NCBI GenBank assembly: GCA_949825045.1
Contig: OX463820.1
Span: forward strand, 12,970,501-13,034,500
Reading direction: 5' to 3'
Length of the DNA stretch: 64,000 bases
DNA from: Argyresthia goedartella
Lineage: Eukaryota; Arthropoda; Insecta; Lepidoptera; Argyresthiidae
Part shown: one piece after another, positions 23,701 through 32,700 of the stretch
Numbering within the stretch: position 1 is the stretch's first letter
Layout of the letters: each line of letters opens with the position of its first letter
Position numbers and translations under genes: made by a program
Notes under the pieces: generated by a model
Told to the model about the DNA's origin: nothing
The model's database searches: none
What the model saw: the letters and a program-made list of their open reading frames with translations, nothing else

Positions 23701-26536
23701 CTATTAGGTGGCCTTTCAACAAATTTGTCATGGTAATAAGCGTTATCTATAACAACTTCTCATACTTCTCAGCATTCATTTCCTTGTGGTAATCGGGCCA
23801 TCGGGATCCGCGGACTGATCTAGTAAAAGAGCTCCAGGTACAAAGCCTTTTTGACTACCTGCGTGAACAATAATAAATCTTTGACCCTTTGATATAGGTT
23901 GCTTCAGATTTTTATTGGCTGCGTCCGTCCAGCTTTTGGCTTTAGTGTGCGTTGTATGAATATATGATTCATCAGTATAAACAATATTTTTACCAGTAGC
24001 CCTTAATTGTCGGATTTCTCTCAAATATTTCATTCTTTTTATACCGACGTAAGGTTTTTCCATCAAAATGCTCCTGTTATTGTCGGTTTTTCTAAATCTG
24101 AATCCCATGTCTCGAATTATATTTCGCAGAGATGAAATTGAGCCTTTGAATCCCATTTCCTCTTTTAGTTTTTTGTGTAGTGATCGCAACGTAAATCTTT
24201 CATGAAAGTTATATATAATTCGTCGTATCACGCAATAATCAAAATCATCCATTTTTAAACGATATTTTTTGCCGGGCACTTCTTTGGATTGTTGATTTGA
24301 TTGATTGAGTTGATTGTTGAGCTTGTCGTTTTCCTTCAAAAATTTTAACACGCTGCTTTTCCAAACTCCGGTTGCTTCACAAACCCTGTCCAAATTTTTT
24401 TGATGATATTTACTTTCTTCCTGTTTAAATAAATTATCTTCTTTTCTAAAATAGTTGTATACATCGTATCGTTGTCTGGTACCCAAGATACAGGGAATCC
24501 TAGTTTGGGGCTAGATCAATGTGTATAATTAGTGTCCAAGGTATTATTATTATTATTATTACATTATTTATAATTTCACGAGATTGAGCAAAAATTTTTT
24601 TACCACGCTTTAAATTTGTTGAAGCCTTCACGAATGAAATTAGCGTTCATAAACATAAATGAATAATATTTGTCGTTCGTGTTTTTATTGACACGAAGAA
24701 GGCAGACTGTCAAAATAGTCAATTATTTTTCTTATTTCAATATAAAGGTTGTGTTAGTTTTGAGCTACAAAGGAGGTTTTGTTGCTCATATCGTTCTTGT
24801 ATTGTATTGAATAAGACAACGAGTAATATAATAGGTCATATCTGTAAATTGATAACTCTATGTGAGAGATGAGGGATTCACGACAATTTCCGAGGTTTTT
24901 TCGAACTGATTTTAATCGTATTGTAACATGGATACTATCGAAAGACTTTATGAGTACTTCCATCCGGCCTATCTCTGCTTGTGATTCCGCCCATTGCTCG
25001 CACAGTAGTCATACTCTTCCACTAGTCATGCACTTCCCCGGTTTTCTCAAAGAAAAGATAAAGTGTCATTTCTTTGAGAAAACTGGGGAAGTGCCATCAC
25101 GGATCATCCAGTCACGAACGTTGACAGGTTGACGCCGGCCGCTGTCCAACGGTCAGCTGCTCCGTGATCGATTATTTTATCAGGATTACAATTCTGACCA
25201 CATTTAACACTTACACACTCTAAGTTAACAAACTATCAACATATTTAACACAATATAAACAGAAATAGACAAAGTTAAACTAATTAATTTACCTAAACTA
25301 CAGCACAGCTGTTTTTTGACCCATTGTTTATTTATTAATATTTTCCAGATTGAGGACAATACACTCCCTAACATAATCGCAGCGATGACGGGAAAGCAAT
25401 TCGAGGACTTCAATAAGACTTGCTTCGGCCGAATGGACTACTGCAACGACCTTCTTATATGGAGCAAGTTTAAAGAAGCAGGATACGTGACAGCATACGG
25501 TGAGGACCATCTCCGACTACCAGATACCTTCAATGGAGATTTCGTATTCCGAAAGCTGCCTACAGATCACTACATCAAACCGTTCTTCCACAAACGAGAA
25601 AGAGAAATACACAAGACTTTAGTGTGTACGGGGAAAGTGCCTTCAGGGAAGCAGCTGTTAGATTACGCAGTGGACTTCGCCAATACTTATAAAGACGACC
25701 ATTTCTTCGGAATGTTCTGGATAAACTCCTTCAGCCACAACGAAAACAGTTGGCCAGGTAATGCCGATGTGATGTTTGAAGACTTCTTCAATAGACTGAC
25801 ATACACGGGTGTTTTAAAGAACACTTTTGTGATATTCTTCAGCGATCATGGCGTGCGATTTGGGAAGCATCGCTTAGACATAGCCTCTTATTACGATGAA
25901 CGCATGCCTATGTTGTTCACGTGGACACCGACGACTTACAAATCGCTTTATCCAATGCATATCCGATACGCGTTGTACAATCAATACAACCTCGTCACGC
26001 CTTACGATCTATACAATACACTGGCTGATATAAGCAATTCTTCGTGCAACAAGCCCGTTGATAAGTCAGAAGGATGTGCCAACTGCCAAAGTGTATATTC
26101 TGGCGATATAAATCTAAATCGTACTTGTAAAGATGTTGGTATATCCGACAAATGGTGCAGCTGTCATGATGTACATACCCTTCATACTAGGGAAGGTGAA
26201 GGATTAAAGGTCGTATACTATGTCATAGCTCAAATCAACGAAATGATTATGAAAATAAAGACCAAACAATGTTGGGCGTGTCTGAGACTGAGTATTCAGA
26301 AGATAATTAGGATACACTTTTATTATGACAGAACGAAGAGCAAGTTATTTTATATTGTTGCGTTTTCGGTATCACCTGGGAATGCTTCCTATGAGGGAGT
26401 GGTCTTGAAGACGAAGAATCATTGGAGTTTGGTGGGCCCAGTCAGTCACATATCAGCTTATCGTGGCCTTGGAGGGTGCACGATACATCGACGAGATAGA
26501 CTATATTGTGCCTGTCAGGTGTCTGTTATTTGTTAG
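14743..26536 (+). CDS. DUF229 family protein (sulfatase-like, type II membrane)
   Basis: The coding exons are 14743-15002, 15124-15370, 15447-15747 and 25349-26536 (stop TGA/TAG-class at 26534-26536). Every junction has GT..AG ends (GTATGT, GTAATA, GTAATT donors; CAG acceptors) and the phases fit. With two bases of ATG supplied by an unseen upstream exon, the total is 666 codons, or 665 aa, usual for this family. The N-terminus reads LRKYIRKLPARHFKT followed by a hydrophobic segment (about residues 18-38), so a single-pass membrane anchor is likely. Luminal motifs include PGCQIP, the nucleophile-type strand VLMIGMDTMS (exon 3), GYHKIEDNTLPNI across the 9.6-kb intron, NSFSHNEN, and the metal-binding FSDHGVRFG. 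The substrate is unknown for the family. The long last intron carries only transposons. Confidence 0.88.
15748..16239 (+). other. Start of the long DUF229 intron
   Basis: The intron opens with GTAATT at 15748. A phrase at about 16050-16120 (CCGCTTCGGAAATCGTTACG, then GCGCAAGAAACTC) resembles a common lepidopteran LINE-derived remnant. I cannot define its limits. Confidence 0.4.
16925..17118 (-). mobile_element. tRNA-derived SINE inside the Jockey remnant
   Basis: On the minus strand the head is GACCCTGCCTACGAAGCC followed by a B-box-like GGGATCAAGTCCCGG. Then come AAATATTTGTTTGACGAG, a TATCTATATAAGTATGTGTA stretch and a tail GGTACCCAAGATACAGGGAA. The same family is seen at 29220-29425. A tail fragment recurs inverted at 24480-24525. 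Confidence 0.8.
17675..17982. repeat. ~310-bp insertion of unknown family in the Jockey remnant
   Basis: RT coding sequence stops at about 17983 (PLF) and resumes at about 17674 (SGVIEK), so the piece between is an insertion. It contains CGCGCGCGTGGCGTG and GGTGCCTGGGAAACCC. It ends with ATTCATACATAC repeats that look like a retroelement tail. Its class is not identified. Confidence 0.5.
18037..19130 (-). mobile_element. Unnamed TIR element, copy B (left end)
   Basis: The left TIR (18037-18111, starting GTCAGTATCAGATATATGTG) mirrors the right TIR of copy A at 1036-1110. Minus-strand coding remnants follow: the conserved C-terminal peptide VYSDKLSAGLGTLLHYSLK, then upstream a Pro/Ala-rich linker. 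Further upstream is a leucine-rich, probably coiled-coil segment (LQQRTRLLGLLL near 18860). The right end was not found; it may be lost near 19130. Confidence 0.5.
18883..19055. repeat. 86-bp tandem duplication inside TIR element B
   Basis: ATGCTGCTGCGGATAG at 18883 and ATGCTGCGGCGGATAG at 18969 start two similar units sharing ACTTCATATCTGC and GATAGTGTCTG. The unit lies in the part coding the leucine-rich helix. Confidence 0.65.
19300..19586 (-). pseudogene. mariner transposase, C-terminal half (split by LINE)
   Basis: The frame on the minus strand reads SVGKNMVASFFGRTGPYATV, then RILLHHDNASSHTARQTIDY with the second catalytic Asp (HHDNA). The sequence is cut soon after, before the third Asp, so the element is 3'-truncated. 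It continues the mariner whose N-terminal half is at 22830-23367; the two are separated by the LINE at 19587-22526. Confidence 0.85.
20258..21874 (-). CDS. LINE ORF2 reverse transcriptase (long open part)
   Basis: A 538-codon open frame covers the fingers, palm and thumb. It contains KINKLDSNKGPGPDGLPPHF, then DNYRPISILSCFGKIFE, GFVEGKSTMSNL, YTDFRKAFDKVNHELL, GVPKGSHLGPLLF and the active site LLYADDLKIYK. It continues to MRDLGVIFDSKLTF and VEYGSIIWSP. A stop at 20258-20260 separates it from a further C-terminal piece (20179-19907, DITYLHKILHSKIG). The catalytic residues are intact, so decay is mild, but the element lacks its 5' part and a continuous ORF. The YADD box and (TTTA)n tail distinguish it from the FADD Jockey copies elsewhere in the window. 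Confidence 0.85.
   Translation of the reverse strand: MISLYTPLKKDDSHIYPAWYSESLKRCLSEKCKAHKRYKRFGNPRDYDTFSTLRARAKELIDSCYKSYLSDVEESLHINLKSFWSYVKSKKAGNSIPQTMYLNGDTSSTGPGVCELFSKYFSSVFEKPSPSVDLSNIEDRSSSTISNVHICPADVLKKINKLDSNKGPGPDGLPPHFIKLCGKELAAPLSLLYTRSLAQGVFPSLWKTANVIPILKSGDSTQCDNYRPISILSCFGKIFESLIYTAIYSNIKHSLTPLQHGFVEGKSTMSNLLEYHTYLSNALGKRNQVDSIYTDFRKAFDKVNHELLAKVSSYGIHGNLLRWVESYLKNRSQIVAINGFKSAPMPMPSGVPKGSHLGPLLFILFINDLVYLLQSKCLLYADDLKIYKIIDSVNDCLSLQRDLDTLSQLCKSNFIFLNVSKCFVITFSKKTENISFTYVLDNNPLQPTNSMRDLGVIFDSKLTFRDHYNYLASKCNRLNGFILRITKGFKKPESLIALYLSLVGSQVEYGSIIWSPQYAVHDDRIERIQQIILRAAAR
21918..22526 (-). pseudogene. LINE ORF2 endonuclease, 5'-truncated
   Basis: The APE-type endonuclease is partial: DLWISVSRPDMPELSICLCY, then LLIGDFNTPSINW and a terminal DVHHPSISVEL in place of the usual SDH box. 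The N-terminal catalytic residues lie outside the insertion. A frame break separates it from the RT frame that starts at 21874. Confidence 0.75.
22368..22973. repeat. 303-bp tandem duplication across the LINE/mariner junction
   Basis: Positions 22368-22670 and 22671-22973 are near-identical direct copies; I see only a handful of differences (for example CCACAAATCC versus CCCAAATCC). Each unit holds about 159 bp of LINE endonuclease, the target duplication and about 144 bp of mariner, so the duplication happened after the LINE inserted. Confidence 0.92.
22830..23367 (-). pseudogene. mariner transposase, N-terminal half
   Basis: An ATG at 23365-23367 starts MNLTRENFRAM. After frameshifts the frame reads DEAPSRATV, NEFKRGRTNLTDDLREGRPS, MSQVHKILHEHLAVRKLC, TEAQKLRRVDWCREMVLRF and GDESWIYCYDPETKRQSAQW. 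The last contains the first catalytic Asp (GDESW). It is a typical insect mariner. Stops and frameshifts at several points make it inactive even without the LINE insertion. Confidence 0.85.
23510..24486 (-). pseudogene. IS630/Tc1-like transposase pseudogene
   Basis: A long open frame (24486-23776) has an N-terminal helix-turn-helix region (RVCEATGVWKSSVLKFLKEN) and a second DNA-binding segment (RSLHKKLKEEMGFKGSISSL). The first catalytic Asp lies in NIVYTDESYIHTTHTKAKSW, followed by KGQRFIIVHAGSQKGFVPGA. Past 23776 the frame shifts to give VVIDNAYYHDKFVERPPN (second Asp) and RKADMIEWLTRHDIPF. About 20-30 residues seem to be lost between these parts, and the third acidic motif is missing. It lies in the DUF229 intron in opposite orientation to the gene. 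Confidence 0.8.
24480..24570. repeat. SINE tail fragment and ATT microsatellite
   Basis: GGTACCCAAGATACAGGGAA (24479-24498) is the inverted complement of the tail of the SINE at 16925. It is followed by (ATT)n at about 24543-24562. Confidence 0.7.
25030..25096. repeat. 26-bp-arm hairpin upstream of DUF229 last exon
   Basis: GCACTTCCCCGGTTTTCTCA... at about 25030-25055 pairs with ...TGAGAAAACTGGGGAAGTGC at about 25071-25096, with one mismatch and a 15-bp loop. It lies about 250 bp before the exon at 25349. Confidence 0.85.
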
Positions 26537-27820
26537 TGAATTGTTGTTTACGTAGCAGTTTCTTCACTAAACCATTCGCGCCCCGTTCGCTGATACGACG
26601 CTGATAGTCCGGTGGGTCACAAAGTTTTATAAAGAAAAGTCCCTCGGGTTACGCTCAAATCGTTAATTTATTTAAATGTACTCTTTTCAGCATATCATTA
26701 ACTCACCATATCTTCTTCTGACGCGGTCGAGTAAATCCCACTTGAATGGACTTCTTTTTTGCTGCCCTATCGGCGCGGCTCTAGTGGAAAGCTATTGGTG
26801 GAGTTATTATACAGGGTGTCAGGTATCTCCCATATCTTAATCTGGCGGTTTCAAGTTTGTCACGAAATCTCCTCTTGGCCTCCCTACCTAAACGAAAATG
26901 TATGCGATTTGACGTTTGCCACGCAGTCACGTGATACTTACTTAGTGATAAATTAGCGAAGGCAACTTGGCTAGGTGGGCTGCAATGGTTTGCATACATC
27001 TGCTTGTAGGTTTAGTTAGACAAGTGCCTGTTGCGCTTTAATATAAATATTGAAGGTTTACTATGATAAAATCATAACAGTCAATTTCCTTAGTGTTAGC
27101 ATTAATTAAATACGTTGTGAAGTATAGCTGCACAATTTTTACTTATATCATAGTGAACTTAAGGAAGGATTCCCATTTGTATCTGGATCTCATTATGTTA
27201 AAAATAAAGAAACGAGGTAAAATATATTATTGTATAATTTGCACTATTAATTTAATTAAAATAGGTAGGTTCCTAACCTATGACTTAGATGTTAGAGGAA
27301 ATCGAAATAAAAGAAAGAGATTCGAGCAATGTCACGCATTGATCAACAATGGTTAAAAATAAAACCTATAATAAAATCTTCGTAATACCATAGAGTAATA
27401 ATATAGAGGAGAGTGTCCATCGCCACACATAGCACAGTTCATTGAAACAATTGTTCATTTGTAACAACCTAGATGTCGCTTATAGTATTTTTTCGTCACT
27501 AAATTATAATATCAATCATCCATCACCTCTGCCATCTCGAAGCTTTTACTGCCGAACGAAACAACCTATTCGTAATATTCGCCTCTCTTATCGGCTAGGT
27601 GGATGGCACAGCGGTCCATTATCAGACTCAGCCAAAGTTTATTTTTTATGTTTTTAATATACTACAAATAGTATCGCGATCAACTTTTGTGATAAACTTT
27701 CTAACTCGTCTACGGTGCTTCACGAGTATTTTTAGGGTTACCTTAAAAAGGAAAACTTATACATTTTGTTTGCGTTATGTATTTACATAATTTTACTGGA
27801 GATTTTTTGTCGAAAAGGTT
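26537..27820 (+). other. DUF229 3' flank, no further gene seen
   Basis: No downstream exon is needed because the DUF229 frame ends at 26536. Poly(A)-signal-like AATAAA occurs at 27306 and again near 27356; which one is used cannot be told. Small ORFs here show no known family. Confidence 0.45.
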
Positions 27821-27821
27821 T

Positions 27822-27890
27822 TAAAAAAACCGGTCAAGTACTGGTCGGACTCGCACACGAAGGGTTCCGTACCATTTTACAACAAAACTT
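27822..27890 (+). repeat. 'AAGGGTTCCGTACC' dispersed repeat fragment
   Basis: ACCGGTCAAGTACTGGTCGG and CACACGAAGGGTTCCGTACC are hallmarks of a very common lepidopteran dispersed repeat. Related copies lie at 37490-37690 and 40205-40560. Confidence 0.75.
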
Positions 27891-27904
27891 AAGCACCTAA
27901 AAAA

Positions 27905-28010
27905 ACAAGACAAAATCCTTGAATTTGAACTCAGAACGTAGAGATTGCGCAACTGATATCAAACCAATTGCGCCATCACATCGTTACAATTAGCCGCGAA
28001 ATTTACGATC
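27905..28010 (-). mobile_element. tRNA-derived SINE head
   Basis: On the minus strand an A-box-like TGGCGCAATTGG (27964-27975) and a B-box-like GAGTTCAAATTCAAGG (27918-27933) are spaced as in tRNA promoters. The anticodon stem is not convincing, so this is a SINE head and not a tRNA gene. Confidence 0.6.
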
Positions 28011-28601
28011 ATGTTTTGAATGATATTGAGGTCTCATCTGGGTCTGGTGGCGCTAGTGTAGTCTTATAAATCTCTTACGCCACCTAGGGCATTATAACGT
28101 ACAACAAATAGGCAGCAAACAGGGCTAACGCCATCTGTGCCTAGGCGGAATTTTTTGCTATCTACCAGAGTACGATTTTTTGTTCGGGATGGCTAGTCTT
28201 CTTGTATTATTAGTCTGTGGTAATACTTAGTTACCTACTCAAAACATATATAACATTAATTGCTTCGATTAAATCGTAACCTGAATATCACACTCAACGA
28301 TATCTTTAAGTACAAAACGTTTTACAATCACATAAATATGAATTAACACGCAAATATGTCAAACAAAACTGACCATTTCATTGTAAATATCTTCTACATA
28401 CAGTGCGTACACCCATAACGTTAAAGTGGTCGATTGCACGTTCATAAAGTGCAGTCGACAATCGACATTTGCGCACTGCTCCACCGAGCGAGGCTACGCG
28501 CGCGCGCGCCGGTCGCTGCACGCGAAACTTAAAACGCAGGCAATAATAGCACCTATGCCTCCCTTTGCTTCCCTTTTTCTTTTTTTTTATTGTGATTTTC
28601 T

Positions 28602-29135
28602 GAATCATGTTGATAAAATACACCTAGAGCAATGGCACCTAAGCCTGGCATTGCTGCCGCTTGGTGGCGCTGGCGTAGTTAAACATAAGGCACAAACATT
28701 TCTTCTGACCCCACACTAGGATAACCCTGTGTCGTGGGAACCAGAAAGAGCGACATCACAAACAAATAAACATCCAAGACCTGGGGTTTTTTTATCCGCA
28801 GTTGGAGGCAAAGAGTTTCATTCATCTGAGGTTAGGTTTAAAATCACGTCACGTGATCTTTCAAATACACTTGACACTGGCAAAATTAACCTCAAATGAG
28901 GTTAGCACACTATTTCAGGAAGAAGTAAATATAATTTGTCAATTTTGGTGACAGCCTCCAACTACACCAGCGCCATCTGCAATGAGCTTTTGAGATTAGG
29001 TGCCATTATTACCGTAGTACTCGATTTTGGATAGCAACGCAACGAACTGGCTTCACTTGACGTGCTATGTGTGACGTCACTGTTTCTGGTTCCCACAACA
29101 CAGGGTCTCCTAGTGTTGGCCAGAAGCAAAGTTTT
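28602..29135. repeat. MITE carrying a SINE-like tail, copy 1
   Basis: The ends GCAATGGCACCTAAGCCTGG (about 28631) and the complement of the stretch ending GAGATTAGGTGCCA (about 29006) form TIRs of about 48 bp with GGTGGCGCTGGCGTAGTT. Inside lies CACACTAGGATAACCCTGTG, resembling the tail of the SINE at 16925. A further inverted copy of this segment sits at 29087-29130. A sister copy is at 31412-31815. Confidence 0.7.
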
Positions 29136-29219
29136 TGAATGTATAGAAATGTTATTGTTAACACAATAATATTAAATATTAGATATTAGAAGAAAATCTT
29201 ACACAAAGCGGACTATGCC

Positions 29220-29425
29220 CATAGTAAGCTCAATAAGGCATGTGTTATGGATACTAGACGACGATATATTTAATAGTGATAAATACTTATGTAAATACAC
29301 AGAAAACATCCAAGACTAAGAAACAAAATTTCATGCTCATCACACAAATATTTGCCCTTACCGGGATTCGAACCCAGGACCGTCAACTTCGTAGGCAGGT
29401 TCACCACCCGCTAGGCTAAACCGGT
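29220..29425 (-). mobile_element. tRNA-derived SINE, same family as 16925
   Basis: Minus strand: an A-box-like region over TAGCGGGTGGTGAACCTG, ACGAAGTTGACGG, and a B box GGGTTCGAATCCCGG (complement of 29361-29375). Then AAATATTTGTGTGATGAGC, AACATAAGTATTTATC-like AT-rich sequence and a CTTATTGAGCTTACTATGGG tail. Confidence 0.85.
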
Positions 29426-29580
29426 TCGATTGATTTATCTCAATGTCGTAAATTTAATGTTGAAGTATTAATTACGACATTTAGATAAAACAATCGAGTT
29501 CGTTTACAGCTGAGATAAATACATGTAAGAGAGAAAATGGAACCTTGTAATCCAAAAAGGAGACCTACTAAAGTAGTCCT

Positions 29581-29586
29581 TTTATT
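29581..29586 (-). terminator. Candidate poly(A) signal of the SWEET gene
   Basis: AATAAA on the minus strand about 207 nt past the stop codon. It is the nearest perfect hexamer I see; actual use is inferred. Confidence 0.4.
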
Positions 29587-29792
29587 GCCTAACTCAAATC
29601 CGTACATTGTGTGAAAACGGAAGCGGTCATCATCAAACGCCAGTATTCCATTTCAGATTTAACTGTGAAGGTTTTGCTTTGAGTTAGTGAATAATAAAAA
29701 AAAGATCAGCATCTATGTCGTTTCGAGCGGGATTCAGCACCTTTCTTCCCTTGAACACTGCTTGAAGCGTCGTTGAACGTTCGAAATGATCT

Positions 29793-32700
29793 TCATGGTA
29801 AGAGAGGCTTACTCGATGGACAGGTACTCGGGTAAATAATAAACAATGAGAGTTGCAACATGGCCAACGTGCCACCGATGAAGTTTGGCACCTGGAAGCA
29901 AGTTAAGGAATGAGTTATAAATTACAATATTTACTATAAAAGCATGATAAACATAGGTACCTACAGTGCATTTACGTTCAGTGAGATTATTAATGGAAGC
30001 ATACGAATAATTATATCTTAATGACATAAAAGAATAAAGCTTATTTTCGGCAATAATCAAAGCCTGCTTAGAGACCGAACTCAACTATAACTGTAAATGC
30101 ACTGTGCACGCTAACACATCATGGCGATAAGGCATAAGGACTCATTGACGAAGTGTAAGTTTGTTGCTTTAAATTTGCAACACACAATAAACTTGTACTG
30201 TGGAATGATAATCGGCCAAACAATGAAAACTTAGCTTGTCGCTCGCAACAAGCATCTGGTAAATATACCTACACTTACTAGTTACTCACAACCAAAGCAT
30301 AATATTTGTTATCGGTAAAATTTTAATCCCTCAAAACTAAATCTGTAGGTAGTGATGCCATATTCTTAAAACAACTTAAAGATCAGCTGTGAAAGGAACC
30401 TACTAACAGCATTGACGAACTCCTTCGGACGGAGTTCAAACTATGTATTAAACGTGAAATTAATTTTGTATAAATATAATGTATAAGTATTCAACCGTCC
30501 GTGGCTTAGCGGTATTGGCACATCCGAAACGATCGTACGGGTAGCAACATCTGTCCGAGACGGCCACTGGATGGGTGACCGTTCTATGTGGCATTTGGTG
30601 TTCCGAATGACACGGCAAGCTGTAGGTCTCGGCTACTATCGCTACTCGGTGGTAGTATTCGTAAAGCTGTGTCAGAAGCCCTAATAGCGCAGCTTACTAA
30701 CTTCCGACAGTCGGGTTGGCCACAAACCCGACACCCCTCCAACAACCCTCCTGAGCCAGCGTGGCGGAGTATGGATCAATCTTACTCGTATCCGGGTAAA
30801 GGCCGGTGCCCCTCGGTGGGGACATTAGTGGGCTACATTTATTTATTTATAACTCCTGTTCGCACCCTGAGAATGATAGTGGCCTGTCTCAAAAAATCGC
30901 ATGAGTGTGACAACGCCGCTTTTAGGATTAGGTCTCTGTGGTACACTTACAAAGTAATATTACTCACTTTTATTCCGGTTGAGCCGAAAGTATTTCTTAA
31001 CTTTCTTTAACAGTAGAGTGCACAATTTAGACTTATGATCATTTAATCCCAACTATGCTAATCTAGTGGCATTATTTAGTGACTCAATTAATTATACAAC
31101 ATCCTAAGGACTATTGAACATCTTATGGAGAAACAAAAGTGACTCATTGTTCAAAAGAATTTTTCAAAAATAAATAAAATTGTTTGGCAAGATAACATAG
31201 CGTCATGCCTTTTCCCATACAGGGTGGCAGAGGCGCAATTGTGCCCACTTTGAGCCAGTTATTCAATACTCCATTTTGCGTGACAGGGGGCTAGCCTATC
31301 GTCGCAGCTATGGAGTAATGAAGGTTTCCTCACTATGTTTTCATCACCGTTAGAACGTGAAACCCATTGACCACGGAGCTCTTTGGTAAGATATTATTTT
31401 ATAGTGAATATCTGAATCATGTTGATAAAAATGCCGAGCAATGGCACCTAAGCCTGGCTTTGCTCCCGCTTGGTGGCGCTGGCGTAGTTAAACATAAGGC
31501 ACATACATTTCTTATGACCCATCACTAGGATAACCCTGTGTCGTGGGAACCAGAAACAACGACATCATACGCATATAAACATCCAAGACTGGGGTTTTTT
31601 TATCAGCAGTTGGAGGCAAAGTGTTTCATTCCTCTGAGGTTAGGTTTAAAAACACGTCACGTGATCTTTCAAATACACTTGACTCTGGCAAAATTAACCT
31701 CAAATGAGGTTAGCACGCCGTAAATATAATTTTACAACTTTGACAGATATACTGCGTTAAACTACTCCAGCGCCATCTGCAATAGGTTTTGAGATTAGGT
31801 GCCACGTCAGAAACATGGTTAGCAACTTAATTTTGCGATTTCTAGACCTTTAGAAATGTAGGATTTGGTCGGTCACTTTCATTCTCAGAGTGCGATGTAC
31901 CCATATAGTATTAGCATTTAACTGAATACATTAATTAATATGTATGCAATGATACAAAGGGATAGAACAGATCTGACATATCGACGCGCCGCCATTTAGA
32001 TTTTTTAATCGAAATTTTATCGTATGGTTGGAAGACACATAGACGAACAAAAAATATAAAGTAACATGGTACCCCAAAGTGTCATGTTACCGAGATATTT
32101 GGAGGTAAAGATCGACATCTGAGTACAGCGAAAATAATTAAGAATAGACTTATTACGTGTCTATAGGCGTCGGATTGTATCCAAATAATCGTTCCCAGGT
32201 TGATTTTTATTATTACTGTTCAGTGGAAGAGAGTAGGTTGTTCAAAACATAATTTACAATTCGATTAATCTGCAGGAAGCTTCGTCAATAACTTAAAACT
32301 AAACTTAAACACTTGCTAAACTAAAATAAGATAAGTATACAACTAACGACTATAACTTAATTAAATAAGCCCACCCCGGGACACGTCCCTAGCAAAGGTT
32401 CCCATCACACTAGCGGCATTGTCCCGCTACACTGCCAAGGAGATCCTCTGCATAAGGAATGCCCCGGAGCGGTAGTCATAACCACCTTCACGCAGACGGC
32501 GCCCCGACTCCTTTAAAAAAGCTCTGCCACATATCTCCCAAACACCGTTCGTCTCCACAGCCAAATGTACAAAAATTTAACTCCTTATTAGAGCGGCATA
32601 GTTAGTGCGCTTGCGCCTTGAAGCAGATTCAGCTGCAGCGCCAGCGGAAGGGGTAGTTAAAGCTACATGTGACTCCGCAAAGGTGCAGACAGAAGTCACG

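Noticed and set aside
30588..31010. 140-codon plus-strand ORF
   Set aside because: Begins inside the 5S-like SINE and runs into intron sequence; no protein family.
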